A stretch of DNA of 64,000 nucleotides from Accumulibacter sp036625275 (GTDB lineage Bacteria > Pseudomonadota > Gammaproteobacteria > Burkholderiales > Rhodocyclaceae), in contig NZ_JAZKUD010000011.1 in assembly GCF_036625275.1 (NCBI RefSeq), positions 1 to 64,000 on the forward strand, read 5' to 3'. Positions 50,074 through 61,131 of the stretch are shown in pieces. The first letter of the stretch is position 1; the number at the start of each line of letters is the position of its first letter. Under the pieces are notes generated by a model. It had not been told where the DNA came from. It made no database searches and saw only the letters and a program-made list of their open reading frames with translations. Both the position numbers and the translations under genes were made by a program.

Positions 50074-52587
50074 ATGAAAACAGGGATACATCGATGGGCC
50101 TTGCTTGCCATGGCTGTATTAGCCATGGCGATTGCCGGTCCTGGCCTTGCCCAGCAAGTTGCCGGTGTGCTCGGCTCACCGAGCGCGACGGCTTCGATCA
50201 GCGGCAAGCAGCTGCCCGCGCCCGACCCGAAATTTGCTGGCGTGATCCAGGACGACGCCCTGCAATCCAAACCTTGGTGGGCGCCGCGCATCGTGCCGCC
50301 GAAGGGCGCACCGAACGTGCTGCTGATCATCACCGACGACGCCGGCTTCGGTGTTCCGAGCACCTTTGGCGGCGTCATCCCGACGCCGGCGATGGACCGC
50401 ATCGCCAACGAAGGACTGCGCTACAACCGCATGTTCTCGACGGCGTTGTGCTCGCCAACGCGCGCCGCGCTGATCACCGGGCGCAACCACCACTCGGCCG
50501 GCTTCGGCGTGATCTCCGAGCAGTCGACCGGCTACCCTGGCTACAACAGCATCATTGGCAAGGACAAGGCGACGATCGGCCGCATCCTGCTCGACAACGG
50601 CTACGCTACCTCGTGGTTCGGCAAGAACCACAACACGCCGGCGTTCGTCGCCAGCCAGGTCGGGCCATTCGACCGATGGCCCAGCGGCATGGGCTTCGAG
50701 TATTTCTACGGTTTCGTCGGCGGCGACGCCAACCAGTGGCAGCCGAACCTGTTCCGCAACACGACGCAGATCTATCCGTTCGAGGGCAAACCGGGCTGGA
50801 ACCTCGTCACCGGGATGGCCGACGATGCCATCGAATACATGACGCGCGTACACCAGATCCAGCCGGACAAGCCGATCTTCATCAAGTACGCCCCCGGCGC
50901 CACACACGCGCCGCACCACCCGACCCAAGAATGGGTAGAAAAGATCAGGGCGATGCATCTCTTCGACGACGGCTACGAGAAGCTGCGCGAGCGCATCTTC
51001 GAGAACCAGAAGCGGCTCGGGGTGATCCCCCAGGACACCAGGCTCGGGCCTTGGCCGTCGCAAGTCCTCAAGCCATGGGATCAGTTGAGCGCCGACGAGA
51101 AGAAGCTGTTCATCCGCCAGGTCGAGGTCTTCGCAGCCTATGCCGCCTACAGCGACCATGAGATCGGCCGCGTGATCCAGACCTTCCAGGATCTTGGTAA
51201 GCTCGACAACACGCTGATCATTTACATCAACGGCGATAACGGCACCAGCGCCGAGGGCGGGCCGCTGGGGACGCCGAACGAGGTCGCGTTCTTCAACGGC
51301 CTGAACCAGTTGCCCGTGGATGTGCAGATGAAGTTCTACGATGTCTGGGGCACCGAACAGACCTACAATCACATGTCGGCCGGCTGGTCGTGGGCCTTCG
51401 ACACGCCATTCTCATGGTTCAAGCAGAACGCCTCGCAACTCGGTGGCGTCAACCAGAACATGGTCGTGTCGTGGCCGGCACGCATCAAGGACAAGGGCGG
51501 CCTGCGCGAGCAGTTCGTGCACGTCATCGACGTCGTACCGACGATCCTCGAGGCGGCGGGCATTCGTGCGCCGGAGATGGTCGACGGCATCAGGCAGGCG
51601 CCGATCGAGGGCACCAGCTTCGCCTACACGTTCGACGCGACCAGTGCCAAGGCGCCGACGCGCCACAAGACCCAGTATTTCGAGATGTTCGGCCAGTGGG
51701 CGTTGTACCACGACGGCTGGTTCCTCAGTACCAAGGTGAATCGCGCACCATGGGAAGCCTTCGGCCCGGGAAATCCCGACCCGCTGAACAACCAGGTGCT
51801 CGAACTCTTCAACCTGAACAGCGACTTCAGCCAGACCACCGACCTGGCTGCGAAGAACCCGCAGAAGGTCAAGGAGATGAGGCAGAGGTTCATCGCCGAG
51901 GCGAAGAAGCACCAGGTCTTTCCGATGGATGCTTCGGTGGCGGCGCGCATCGTCGCGCCACGGCCGAACATCACTGCCGGGCGCAGCGAGTTTGTCTACA
52001 CGCGACCGATGGTCGGCCTGCCGCAAGGGGATTCGCCGCTACTGCTGAACACCTCCTACACCGTCACCGCGGACATCGAGGTGCCGGCTGCTGGAGCCGA
52101 GGGCATGATTCTGACCTCCGGTGGGCGTTTCGGTGGCTACGGCTTCTACCTACTCCAGGGCAAGCCGGTGTGGCTATGGAACATGGTCAATCTCGAGCGC
52201 CTGAAGTGGGAAGGCGCCGAGGCGCTACCACCCGGCAAGCACACGCTCGAGTTCGACTTCAAGTACGACGGTCTGGGTGCCGGCACGCTGGCCTTCAACA
52301 GCTTCAGCGGCGTCGGTCGGCCCGGTACCGGTACGCTGAAGGTGGACGGCAAGGTCGTCGCCACCAGAGCGATGCCCAAGACACTGCCGATGATCCTGCA
52401 GTGGGACGAGAGCTTCGACATCGGTTCCGATACCCTGACCGGCGTGAACGACGCGGACTACAAGCCACCGTTCACTCTGACCGCGAAGCTCAACAAGCTG
52501 ACGATCAAGGTCGACCGGCCGCAGTTGTCGCCCGAGGACATCAAGAAACTCGCTGCGGCGATGCGCAACAACAAGATGAGCGAGTAG
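50074..52587 (+). CDS. Secreted arylsulfatase
   Basis: 837 residues from ATG at 50074 (AAGGA eight bases upstream; an in-frame ATG at 50047 is alternative). Signal peptide LLAMAVLAMAIAGPGLAQ. Sulfatase motif 1 is ALCSPTRAALITGRNHH, i.e. C-x-P-x-R needing conversion of the Cys to formylglycine. Metal-site blocks are NVLLIITDDAGFG, GKNHNTP and YINGDNGTSAEGG. The C-terminal 180 residues form an extra beta domain. It would hydrolyse sulfate esters in the periplasm. A true formylglycine-generating enzyme is needed; the FGE-fold proteins at 30-36 kb lack the active Cys and cannot serve. Confidence 0.9.
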   Translation: MKTGIHRWALLAMAVLAMAIAGPGLAQQVAGVLGSPSATASISGKQLPAPDPKFAGVIQDDALQSKPWWAPRIVPPKGAPNVLLIITDDAGFGVPSTFGGVIPTPAMDRIANEGLRYNRMFSTALCSPTRAALITGRNHHSAGFGVISEQSTGYPGYNSIIGKDKATIGRILLDNGYATSWFGKNHNTPAFVASQVGPFDRWPSGMGFEYFYGFVGGDANQWQPNLFRNTTQIYPFEGKPGWNLVTGMADDAIEYMTRVHQIQPDKPIFIKYAPGATHAPHHPTQEWVEKIRAMHLFDDGYEKLRERIFENQKRLGVIPQDTRLGPWPSQVLKPWDQLSADEKKLFIRQVEVFAAYAAYSDHEIGRVIQTFQDLGKLDNTLIIYINGDNGTSAEGGPLGTPNEVAFFNGLNQLPVDVQMKFYDVWGTEQTYNHMSAGWSWAFDTPFSWFKQNASQLGGVNQNMVVSWPARIKDKGGLREQFVHVIDVVPTILEAAGIRAPEMVDGIRQAPIEGTSFAYTFDATSAKAPTRHKTQYFEMFGQWALYHDGWFLSTKVNRAPWEAFGPGNPDPLNNQVLELFNLNSDFSQTTDLAAKNPQKVKEMRQRFIAEAKKHQVFPMDASVAARIVAPRPNITAGRSEFVYTRPMVGLPQGDSPLLLNTSYTVTADIEVPAAGAEGMILTSGGRFGGYGFYLLQGKPVWLWNMVNLERLKWEGAEALPPGKHTLEFDFKYDGLGAGTLAFNSFSGVGRPGTGTLKVDGKVVATRAMPKTLPMILQWDESFDIGSDTLTGVNDADYKPPFTLTAKLNKLTIKVDRPQLSPEDIKKLAAAMRNNKMSE

Positions 52588-52669
52588 CCGGAACGAAGCA
52601 GCCGGCGTCCGAAGTGCCGGCCGCATTGCAAATTCACTGGCCAATCATTTTTGTAAAGGTCGGCAGGCC

Positions 52670-53107
52670 ATGAAGGTCTCGATCGTACGTACCCTGGCCG
52701 GCCTCGCGCTGGCCATGGGCGTATTGGCTGAACCGGTTGCCGCACAGGGTACGGCACCGCAAGTCAAGGCTGAGGCGCCGCACTCACCATCCGAGCCCGC
52801 TTTCGGTGCCCTGCCGGGGCGCTGGGTACGGCCCGACGGCGGCTATGTCATTACGATCAAAAGTGTTGATGCCCGCGGTAAACTCGACGCCGCCTACGCG
52901 AACCCGAACCCGTTGCCGTTCTCGAGGGCCGAGGCCGTACGCAACGGCAACACCATCAGGCTCTTTTTTGAATTGCGCGCCGGTGGCTACAACGGATCCA
53001 CCTACACGCTCAGCCATGACCCGACGAATGACATCCTCAAGGGGGTCTACTATCAGGCGGTCATGCAGCAGAAGTTCGATGTCTATTTCACGCGCGCCAA
53101 GCAATAG
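52670..53107 (+). CDS. Secreted hypothetical protein
   Basis: 145 residues, signal peptide to about AAQG (residue 27), then a compact domain (GRWVRPDGGYVITIKSVDAR, LSHDPTNDILKGVYYQAV) that reads like a small lipocalin-type or DUF beta-barrel. It follows the arylsulfatase by 82 bp in the same direction. Confidence 0.65.
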   Translation: MKVSIVRTLAGLALAMGVLAEPVAAQGTAPQVKAEAPHSPSEPAFGALPGRWVRPDGGYVITIKSVDARGKLDAAYANPNPLPFSRAEAVRNGNTIRLFFELRAGGYNGSTYTLSHDPTNDILKGVYYQAVMQQKFDVYFTRAKQ

Positions 53108-53156
53108 GGCAAGCAGAGATGGCATTCTTGTTACACTAACCCATGAGGAGTGAATC

Positions 53157-53441
53157 ATGAACAAGCGTTTCTGGCGGTTTGCCATCCTGCCGGCGGTTTT
53201 CGTCGCCGGCATCAGCTTTGCGCAATTCCCGATCCTCGACATGGTTGCCGACAAGGTGATCCAGAGATACCAGACGGCGACCTGCGAGCAGTTGTGGATG
53301 AAGAAAGACCAGCCGAAGTCGGCAGAGGAGCAGCGCGTCATCGGCCTGTTGCGCAGTGATCCGGCGATGCGCACCGAGTTTCTGAATCGGGTGGCGGCGC
53401 CAATTGCCAACAAGATGTTCGAATGCGGGATGATCCCGTAA
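53157..53441 (+). CDS. Small exported hypothetical protein
   Basis: 94 residues with GAGGAG ahead of the start. An N-terminal signal or anchor (RFWRFAILPAVFVAGISFAQ), then a short helical domain with two Cys (TCEQLW, FECGMIP). A DUF-type protein often found beside DUF2092 genes in this group (recollection). Role unknown. Confidence 0.65.
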   Translation: MNKRFWRFAILPAVFVAGISFAQFPILDMVADKVIQRYQTATCEQLWMKKDQPKSAEEQRVIGLLRSDPAMRTEFLNRVAAPIANKMFECGMIP

Positions 53442-53491
53442 AAGCCGTGTTTCGCAGGCATTCTTTTGTATTTTCAAGAAGGAGACGATCA

Positions 53492-54373
53492 ATGATTCAT
53501 CACCCGTTTACCCGGCGTGTGGCGCTGCTTGCTACCGGCCTGCTCGTGGCTGGCAGCTTGCAGGCGCAGCAGCCACCGGGCAAGCCCAAAGCAGCGAAGC
53601 CGGCCAGGACCTCGGGCACGATCGTGGTGCCCAAGCCGATCCTCGAGGCGAAGGCCATCGATCTGCTGAAGGCGATGGGCGAGCGCCTCGCAGCCGCACG
53701 TTCGATGGCGTTCACTGCCGCGGTCACCTACGAGGCCCCGAGTCGTCTCGGCCCCGCACTCGCCTATACGACCATCTCCGAAGTGCTCATGCAGCGACCC
53801 GACAAACTGCGGGTGATTACTCTCGGCGATGGCCCGGCGTCCGAGTTCTACTACGACGGCAAGACGATGACCGCCTATTCACCAGCCGAGAATCTGATCG
53901 CCGTCGCTGCCGCTCCGCCGACCATCGATGCGGCACTCAAGGCTGCATTCGAGAGTGCCGCGATCTACTTTCCGTTTGCCGACGCGGTTCTCGCCGACCC
54001 CTACAGGAACATTGCCGAGGGACTGACCAACGCCTTTTACATCGGCCAGTCGAAAGTCGTCGGCGGCACGGTTACCGACATGCTGGCGTATGTCAATGAC
54101 GCAGTCTTCGTACAGATCTGGATCGGCGCTGATGACAAGCTGCCACGCATGCTGCGCGCCGTCTATCGTGACGATCCGTTGCGCCTGCGTCATCAGATGG
54201 AGCTTGCCAACTGGAAGCTTGATCCGGTCGTACCGACAGATGCCTTCGCCACGACGAAGGCGGCTACGGCGGTGGCCATGACCTTCGCTCATCCGGATGC
54301 GAAAGCTGCGGTTGGTCTGCAACCGCCCGCGGAACGCAAGCCGACCAAAGTGCAATCCACCAAGTCGCAGTAA
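53492..54373 (+). CDS. DUF2092 secreted protein
   Basis: 293 residues from ATG at 53492 with AAGGAG upstream. Signal peptide RRVALLATGLLVAGSLQAQ. The body fits DUF2092 (AIDLLKAMGERLAAARSMAF, LMQRPDKLRVITLGDGPASEFYYDG, VVGGTVTDMLAYVND), related to the LolA/LppX lipid-carrier fold. It may shuttle a lipid or hydrophobic ligand across the periplasm. It is in the same-direction run that starts at 49,201. Confidence 0.8.
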   Translation: MIHHPFTRRVALLATGLLVAGSLQAQQPPGKPKAAKPARTSGTIVVPKPILEAKAIDLLKAMGERLAAARSMAFTAAVTYEAPSRLGPALAYTTISEVLMQRPDKLRVITLGDGPASEFYYDGKTMTAYSPAENLIAVAAAPPTIDAALKAAFESAAIYFPFADAVLADPYRNIAEGLTNAFYIGQSKVVGGTVTDMLAYVNDAVFVQIWIGADDKLPRMLRAVYRDDPLRLRHQMELANWKLDPVVPTDAFATTKAATAVAMTFAHPDAKAAVGLQPPAERKPTKVQSTKSQ

Positions 54374-54384
54374 GGAGTCAACTC

Positions 54385-55008
54385 ATGAACAGGATCGTTT
54401 TTACCCTTGCAGGGGTGATCAGCACCATGCTTTTGCCCGGACAGGCCGCAGCCTGGGGTAGTGCCAACCGCTTTGGCGGCAGTACCGAGCACGTCGCAGG
54501 AGTCGGTACCGAGCATACCAATGCCTGGGGCGGCAGTTCGGCGCACGCTTATGGTGGTGGCTTCGAGCATACCAACATGTACGGTGGCAGCACGGCCGGC
54601 CGGTACGGGGAGGGGGCTTACCACACCACGCCCGATGGCGCGACTGCCTATCGCCCACCCGCTCCGTATTATCCGTACCACCCACCTGTCGTCGTTCCCA
54701 CCTACACCGCGGCGGGCTGCTACGGCTGTGCAGCAGCGGCCGGCGCGGTTGTCGGTGCCGCTGCCGGTGCAGCGATCACCTCGGCGAATACTGCTGCCGC
54801 CACCAGCAGTGCCTACTCTTCAGGCTACGCCGCCGGCAGCGCCAACACTGCCGCAGCCTACGCGATGGGGGGGAACTACGCAGCATTGCCTGCCGGCACG
54901 GTAGCGGTCCAGAAGTACGGCACCACCTATTATCTGCTCGGGAACACCTGGTTCCAGCCGGTCTACGGTGCCAACGGTGTTTATTACCGCGTCGTGCCAA
55001 CCCCTTGA
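54385..55008 (+). CDS. Secreted Gly/Ala/Tyr-rich protein
   Basis: 207 residues. AAGGAG-like site upstream, signal peptide to about QAAAWG. The next part has repeats around GGSTEHVAG/GGSSAHAYGG, then a glycine-zipper helix AAAAGAVVGAAAGAAIT at about 115-132 and a C-terminal TTYYLLGNTWFQPVYGANGVYY typical of DUF6515-like surface proteins. A surface or outer-membrane association is likely. Function unknown. Confidence 0.65.
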   Translation: MNRIVFTLAGVISTMLLPGQAAAWGSANRFGGSTEHVAGVGTEHTNAWGGSSAHAYGGGFEHTNMYGGSTAGRYGEGAYHTTPDGATAYRPPAPYYPYHPPVVVPTYTAAGCYGCAAAAGAVVGAAAGAAITSANTAAATSSAYSSGYAAGSANTAAAYAMGGNYAALPAGTVAVQKYGTTYYLLGNTWFQPVYGANGVYYRVVPTP

Positions 55009-55013
55009 CAACA

Positions 55014-55250
55014 TGAACTTCCTGCACTTGCCCGAGAATCTCCCGGTTCCCGTGGATGACGGCGCTGCGGCGCATCTGGAAGGCCTGCATCTCCTGGGCC
55101 CTCCCGAGCACCGGTGGCTCGACGATTGCCTTGAATAGCCTGCACGGCCGCTGGGTCATCTACAACATCTACCCGATGACCGGCCATCCCGGGCTTCCCT
55201 TACCCGATGGATGGGACGGAATTCCCGGTGCGCGCGGTTGCATGCACTGA
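55014..55250 (+). pseudogene. Peroxiredoxin-like remnant (frameshifted and truncated)
   Basis: Frame 1 gives MNFLHLPENLPVPVDDGAAA and stops at 55138. From about 55095 a second frame gives ALPSTGGSTIALNSLHGRW, VIYNIYPMTGHPGLPLPDGW and GIPGARGC, which is the N-terminal half of an AhpC/TSA-type peroxiredoxin up to its peroxidatic Cys. One base is missing around 55090-55100, and the second half is lost. Confidence 0.7.
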
Positions 55251-55286
55251 AAAGGAGCCATCGCCTGGGCGCCGCATCCACATAAG

Positions 55287-57716
55287 ATGACCAGAAAATC
55301 GACACCCAAGGGCAAGCCCGGCCGGATGCCGACGAACCCTGTGGATACGCCGCCGCAGCGTCGGCGCTTGATTGCTGCCGGCGTGCTTCTCCCCGTGCTG
55401 ATTGTTGGTGCGATACCGTTCCTTAGCTCCTCACCGTGGGCCCCCCCACCGACCGCAGCGCCTTCGACTATCCCCACTGTCGCGACACAACTTGTATCAC
55501 CGGCCGCCACCTATGTTGGCGCCTCAACCTGCAAGAGCTGCCATGAAAGTGAATACCAGTCCTGGTCAGGTTCGCATCATCAACTGGCGATGCAGGAAGC
55601 AACGGCGGCCAGCGTGCTCGGGGACTTTGCCAACACCACTTTTCGCAAGGACGGCGTCGCGTCAAGCTTCTTCAAGCGGGGCGACAAGTTCATGGTGCGC
55701 ACCGATGGTCCGGATGGTCAGCTGACCGACTATGAAGTCAGTCACACCTTTGGCATCTACCCGCTGCAGCAGTATCTGATTCCCTTTCCGGGCGGGCGCT
55801 ATCAGGTGCTGCCGATTGCCTGGGATGCCCGCTCGAAGGGCGAGGGTGGCCAGCGCTGGTTCCATCTCTATCCTAAACAGAAAGTGGACTACCAGGATTC
55901 CCTGCATTGGACCGGCGTCTACCATAACTGGGCACTGCAGTGCGCCGAGTGCCATTCGACCAATCTGCGCAAGGGTTACGACGCGGCCAGCCAGACCTAC
56001 AAGACGACATTCAGCGAAATCAACGTGGCTTGCGAGGCCTGCCATGGTCCTGCATCCGTTCATGTCGACTGGGCCCGGCTGGTCAGGCCGCCTTATCGCG
56101 CCGAGGACAGCAAGGGTCTGCCATCACTGCGAAGCCGCTGGAACGAGGCGTGGAAATTCCCGACCGGGGCCGCGAAATTCGCGCGGCGCGACCAGCCGGT
56201 CGAGCCGGCCGGAATGAACAGTTGCGTCGCCTGCCACGCCCGCCGCTCAACCCTCAGCGAAGAGCGGACGCCCGGTGCCACTCTGGAAGACAGTCATCGC
56301 CTTGCAATGCTCACCGCTCCAAACTACTACGCCGATGGTCAGCAGCGCGAAGAGGTGTACGTCTGGGGCTCGTTCCTGCAGAGCAGGATGCATCAGAACG
56401 GGGTGACCTGCATGGATTGTCACGAGCCGCATGCCCAGAAACTGCGTGCCGAAGGCAATGCGCTGTGTACCCGCTGCCACGCGGCTGTCGAGTTCGATGT
56501 GCCCAATCACCACCACCATACGGTTGGCGGCAAGGGTGCACAGTGCGTCACCTGTCACATGCCGACGCAAAACTACATGGTGATCCACGCCCGGCAGGAT
56601 CACAGCCTGCGCATCCCGCGCCCCGATCTCTCGATCGCAATGGGCAGTCCGAATGCCTGTACTCAATGCCATACCGGAAAGCAGCCGCAGTGGGCAGCAG
56701 GTGCCATGGACCAGTGGTATGGCAGGAACTGGCGCGCGCGACCGCATTACGGCAGCACCTTGCATGCTGGCGAGTCTGGAGAAAACTCGCAGGGCGTGCG
56801 CGCCTTGCCTGGCCTGCTCGAACTCGCCGCCAGCCCGACGGCTCCGGCGATCGTCAGGGCGACAGCAGCGACACTGGCACAGCCCTACATCAACCCCGGC
56901 ACGCTGCCGGCAACGCGCGCGCTGCTGCAGGATGCCGACCCGTCGGTACGTATTGCCGCGCTGGGGATGATCGCGCCGGCCGAACCGGCCAACCGGGTGC
57001 TCAGTGCAGCGCCGCTGCTCTCCGACCCGGTGCGTGGCGTGCGTATCGAAGCGGTACGCCTCCTTGCCGACATCCCGGACGCTCGGATTCCGGAGGGACA
57101 ACGCGCCGCTCGGGCAGCCGCTCTGCAAGAGTATGAAAACGCCCTGGCGCTGGAGGCCGACTGGCCATCGGGTCAGGTCAACCTCGGGAATCTGCGCTTG
57201 CAGCAGGGACGCGCCGAAGAAGCGATCGCTGCTTTCGAGCGCGCCATCGCTCTGGACAAGAGCTTTGCCGGTGCCTACCTCAATCTTGCCGATGCCTGGC
57301 GCCAACTCGGGCGCGAACCGAAATCGGAAAAGGTTCTGCGCCGGGGTCTGGCGGTCATGCCTCGCGATGCCGATCTGCACCATGCCTTCGGGCTGCTTCT
57401 GACACGCAAGGGCGATCAGGCCGCTGCGCTGAACGAATTCGTCGAAGCTACCCGTCTTGCCCCGGATAACGCGCGCTACGCCTATGTGCGAGCGATCGCC
57501 GTCGATTCCGCCGGCAAGCGCGAACAGGCGCTGGCCCTGCTGCGCAGTGCGGACAAGCGACACCCCAACAATCTCGATATCCTCGGCGCGCTGCTCTCGA
57601 TGAGTCGTGAAGTGGGCGATCGGCAAGCCGCGCTTGGCTATGCGAAGCAACTCGTTGAGCTACTGCCGGGCAACTCTGGTCTGGGTCGGCTGATTGCTGA
57701 ACTGGAAGCACGCTAG
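55287..57716 (+). CDS. Membrane-anchored octaheme cytochrome c with TPR domain
   Basis: 809 residues. An N-terminal hydrophobic segment (28-48, anchor or signal), then eight CxxCH heme sites: CKSCH (about 82), CAECH, CEACH, CVACH, CMDCH, CTRCH, CVTCH and CTQCH, the last at about 460. From about 500 an armadillo/HEAT-like and TPR region (GQVNLGNLRLQQGRAEEAIAAF, AYLNLADAWRQLG). This resembles the multiheme-TPR proteins related to cytochrome c554/NrfA-type families, but catalytic residues for hydroxylamine or nitrite are not identifiable. Likely a periplasmic electron carrier or reductase. Confidence 0.85.
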   Translation: MTRKSTPKGKPGRMPTNPVDTPPQRRRLIAAGVLLPVLIVGAIPFLSSSPWAPPPTAAPSTIPTVATQLVSPAATYVGASTCKSCHESEYQSWSGSHHQLAMQEATAASVLGDFANTTFRKDGVASSFFKRGDKFMVRTDGPDGQLTDYEVSHTFGIYPLQQYLIPFPGGRYQVLPIAWDARSKGEGGQRWFHLYPKQKVDYQDSLHWTGVYHNWALQCAECHSTNLRKGYDAASQTYKTTFSEINVACEACHGPASVHVDWARLVRPPYRAEDSKGLPSLRSRWNEAWKFPTGAAKFARRDQPVEPAGMNSCVACHARRSTLSEERTPGATLEDSHRLAMLTAPNYYADGQQREEVYVWGSFLQSRMHQNGVTCMDCHEPHAQKLRAEGNALCTRCHAAVEFDVPNHHHHTVGGKGAQCVTCHMPTQNYMVIHARQDHSLRIPRPDLSIAMGSPNACTQCHTGKQPQWAAGAMDQWYGRNWRARPHYGSTLHAGESGENSQGVRALPGLLELAASPTAPAIVRATAATLAQPYINPGTLPATRALLQDADPSVRIAALGMIAPAEPANRVLSAAPLLSDPVRGVRIEAVRLLADIPDARIPEGQRAARAAALQEYENALALEADWPSGQVNLGNLRLQQGRAEEAIAAFERAIALDKSFAGAYLNLADAWRQLGREPKSEKVLRRGLAVMPRDADLHHAFGLLLTRKGDQAAALNEFVEATRLAPDNARYAYVRAIAVDSAGKREQALALLRSADKRHPNNLDILGALLSMSREVGDRQAALGYAKQLVELLPGNSGLGRLIAELEAR

Positions 57717-57738
57717 AGGGGGGCGAATGCGAACGGGT

Positions 57739-59394
57739 TTACACCTTTTGCCGGGTTACCTGTCCGAGCAAATCCCGCGTCACCGCTTCAGCCACCCGGA
57801 TCCCGTCGACGCCGGCCGAGAGGATGCCGCCGGCGTAACCGGCGCCTTCGCCGGCCGGATAGAGACCCTTGACGTTCAGGCTCTGGCAATCATCGCCGCG
57901 GGTGATGCGCAGCGGCGAAGAGGTGCGCGTCTCGACGCCGGTGAGTACCGCGTCGGGCATGGCAAAGCCGCGAATCTGGCGGTCGAAGGCGGGTAAGGCT
58001 TCGCGCAGGGCGGCGATGGCGTAGTCGGGCAAGGCGCTGGCGAGACTGGTCAGACGCACGCCGGGCTGATACGAGGGCAGCACCGTTCCAAGCTGCGTCG
58101 ACGGGCGGTCAGCAAGAAAATCGCCGACCAGCTGGCCGGGCGCCTCGTAGGTGCCGCCGCCGAGTTCGAAGGCGTGCGCTTCGAGCCGCCGCTGCAGTGC
58201 GATGCCGGCCAGCGGTCCTCCGGGGTAGTCGAGCGGGGTGATGCCGACGACGATGCCGGCATTGGCGTTGCGCTCGTTACGCGAATACTGGCTCATGCCG
58301 TTGGTGACCACACCGTTCGGTTCGGAAGTGGCGGCGACCACGGTGCCGCCGGGGCACATGCAGAAACTGTATACGCTGCGGCCGTTGCGGCAATGATGGA
58401 CCAGCTTGTAGTCGGCGGCACCGAGCAGCGGGTTGCCGGCGTGCGACCCGAAACGCGCCTGGTCGATCAGCGCCTGTGGGTGTTCGATGCGAAAGCCGAT
58501 CGAGAAGGGTTTGGCTTCCATGAACACACCGGCGGTGTGCAACATCGCGAAGGTGTCGCGGGCGCTGTGACCGAGCGCCAGGATCACCTGGTCGGCACGC
58601 AGTTCCTCGCCGCTCGCCAGCGTCACGCCACGCACTCGGCCGTGTTCGATGCACAGGCCGCTGACGCGCTGCTGAAAACGGATCTCGCCGCCGAGCTGTT
58701 CGATCTCGCGGCGCATCTGTTCGACCATGCCGACCAGCCGGAAGGTGCCGATGTGCGGTTTGCTGACGTAGAGAATCTCCGCCGGAGCACCGGCCTTGAC
58801 GAATTCCATCAATACCTTGCGCCCGTAATGCCGGGGGTCCTTGATCTGGCTGTAGAGCTTGCCGTCGGAAAAGGTCCCGGCGCCGCCTTCGCCGAACTGC
58901 ACGTTCGATTCCGGGTTGAGCTGCTTTTTCCGCCACAGACCCCAGGTATCCTGGGTGCGCTCGCGCACGGCCTTGCCGCGCTCGAGAACGATCGGCCGGA
59001 ATCCGCTCTGCGCCAGAATCAGTGCGGCAAAGATGCCGGCCGGGCCGAAACCGACGACGACCGGCCGCATCGCGAGTTGTGCCGGCGCCTGCCCGACGAA
59101 GTGGTAGTGCATGTCCGGTGTCGGCTGCACCTGCCGGTCGGCAGCAAATCGGGCGAGGACTGCCGCGGTGTCGGGCAGCGCCACGTCGACGCTGTAGAGG
59201 AAGGTCGGCGCAGCCGCCTTGCGCGTGTCGCAACTGCGCCGGAAGACGCTGATCTCGCCGAGATCGGCCTCAGCCATGCCAAGGCGAGCGGCGACCGCGG
59301 CGGCCAGTGCGGCCGGTGGATGGTCGATGGGAAGGCGAATTTCGCCGATGCGCAACAGCCCTGCCGGCTGACCGTGACTGGCGTCGATGCTCAA
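57739..59394 (-). CDS. FAD-dependent dehydrogenase (COG2509 type)
   Basis: 551 residues. N-terminal alpha/beta domain of about 100 residues, FAD-binding GxGxxG in VVVGFGPAGIFAALILAQSG, then LNPESNVQFGEGGAGTFSDGKL, the hallmark of this uncharacterised family, and GLYPAGEGAGYAGGILSAGVDG near the end. The start overlaps the stop of the aldolase gene. Its reaction is unknown. Confidence 0.85.
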   Translation of the reverse strand: MSIDASHGQPAGLLRIGEIRLPIDHPPAALAAAVAARLGMAEADLGEISVFRRSCDTRKAAAPTFLYSVDVALPDTAAVLARFAADRQVQPTPDMHYHFVGQAPAQLAMRPVVVGFGPAGIFAALILAQSGFRPIVLERGKAVRERTQDTWGLWRKKQLNPESNVQFGEGGAGTFSDGKLYSQIKDPRHYGRKVLMEFVKAGAPAEILYVSKPHIGTFRLVGMVEQMRREIEQLGGEIRFQQRVSGLCIEHGRVRGVTLASGEELRADQVILALGHSARDTFAMLHTAGVFMEAKPFSIGFRIEHPQALIDQARFGSHAGNPLLGAADYKLVHHCRNGRSVYSFCMCPGGTVVAATSEPNGVVTNGMSQYSRNERNANAGIVVGITPLDYPGGPLAGIALQRRLEAHAFELGGGTYEAPGQLVGDFLADRPSTQLGTVLPSYQPGVRLTSLASALPDYAIAALREALPAFDRQIRGFAMPDAVLTGVETRTSSPLRITRGDDCQSLNVKGLYPAGEGAGYAGGILSAGVDGIRVAEAVTRDLLGQVTRQKV

Positions 59395-60036
59395 GGCTGC
59401 TGGCCGTAGCTGGCGAACTTGTCGAGCACCGTCGCCATTTCGGCGGCATCGAGCAACACCGGTTGACCGAGCTGGCAGGCGCGCCAGTATTGTTCGCAGA
59501 GCGCTTCGAGTTCGATGCCGAGGTCGAGCGCCTGTTGCAGATCATCGCCGAGCACCAGCATGCCGTGGTTCGCGAGCAGGCAGGCGCGGCGGTTCACAAT
59601 CGCCTGCAGCACGGCCTCGGAGAGCGCTTGCGTGCCGAAGGTCGCGTAACCGGCACAGCGAACACTGTCGCCACCAAAGCGCGCGATCATGTAGTGGAAC
59701 GGCGGGATGTCGCGGCGCAGGCAGGCGAGACTGGTGGCGAACGGCGAATGCGCGTGCAGGATGGCACCAGCATCCGTACGGGTGGCGTAGAGGTCGCGGT
59801 GGAAGCGCCACTCGGACGAGGGTCGGCGGCGACCCTGGCAATTGCCATCGCGGCGCATGTGCACGATGTCGGCGACAACCAACTGGTCGTATGCCATGCC
59901 GGTCGGGGTGATCAGGAAGTCGCCACCATCGCCCGCACCAGCCCCCTCGACGCGCACGCTGAGGTTGCCAGCGGTGCCGCGGTTCAGGCCGGTAGCCTGC
60001 ATGCGGCGCGCACTGTCGATCAGTTGTTGGTGCAGG

Positions 60037-60044
<8 letters not shown>
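59391..60044 (-). CDS. Class II aldolase (MtnB / fuculose-phosphate aldolase-like)
   Basis: 217 residues. Zinc ligands: HAHSPFATSLA (HxH) and the later H of YMIARFGGDS...; NHGMLVLG completes the site. Glu in the FLITPTGM/RRPSSEWRFH block is the usual catalytic residue. Being coupled to mtnA by overlapping ends, it is either the methylthioribulose-1-phosphate dehydratase of methionine salvage (MtnB) or the aldolase of the DHAP shunt. No mtnC/D or mtnK nearby favours neither. Confidence 0.8.
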
Positions 60045-61131
<1,087 letters not shown>

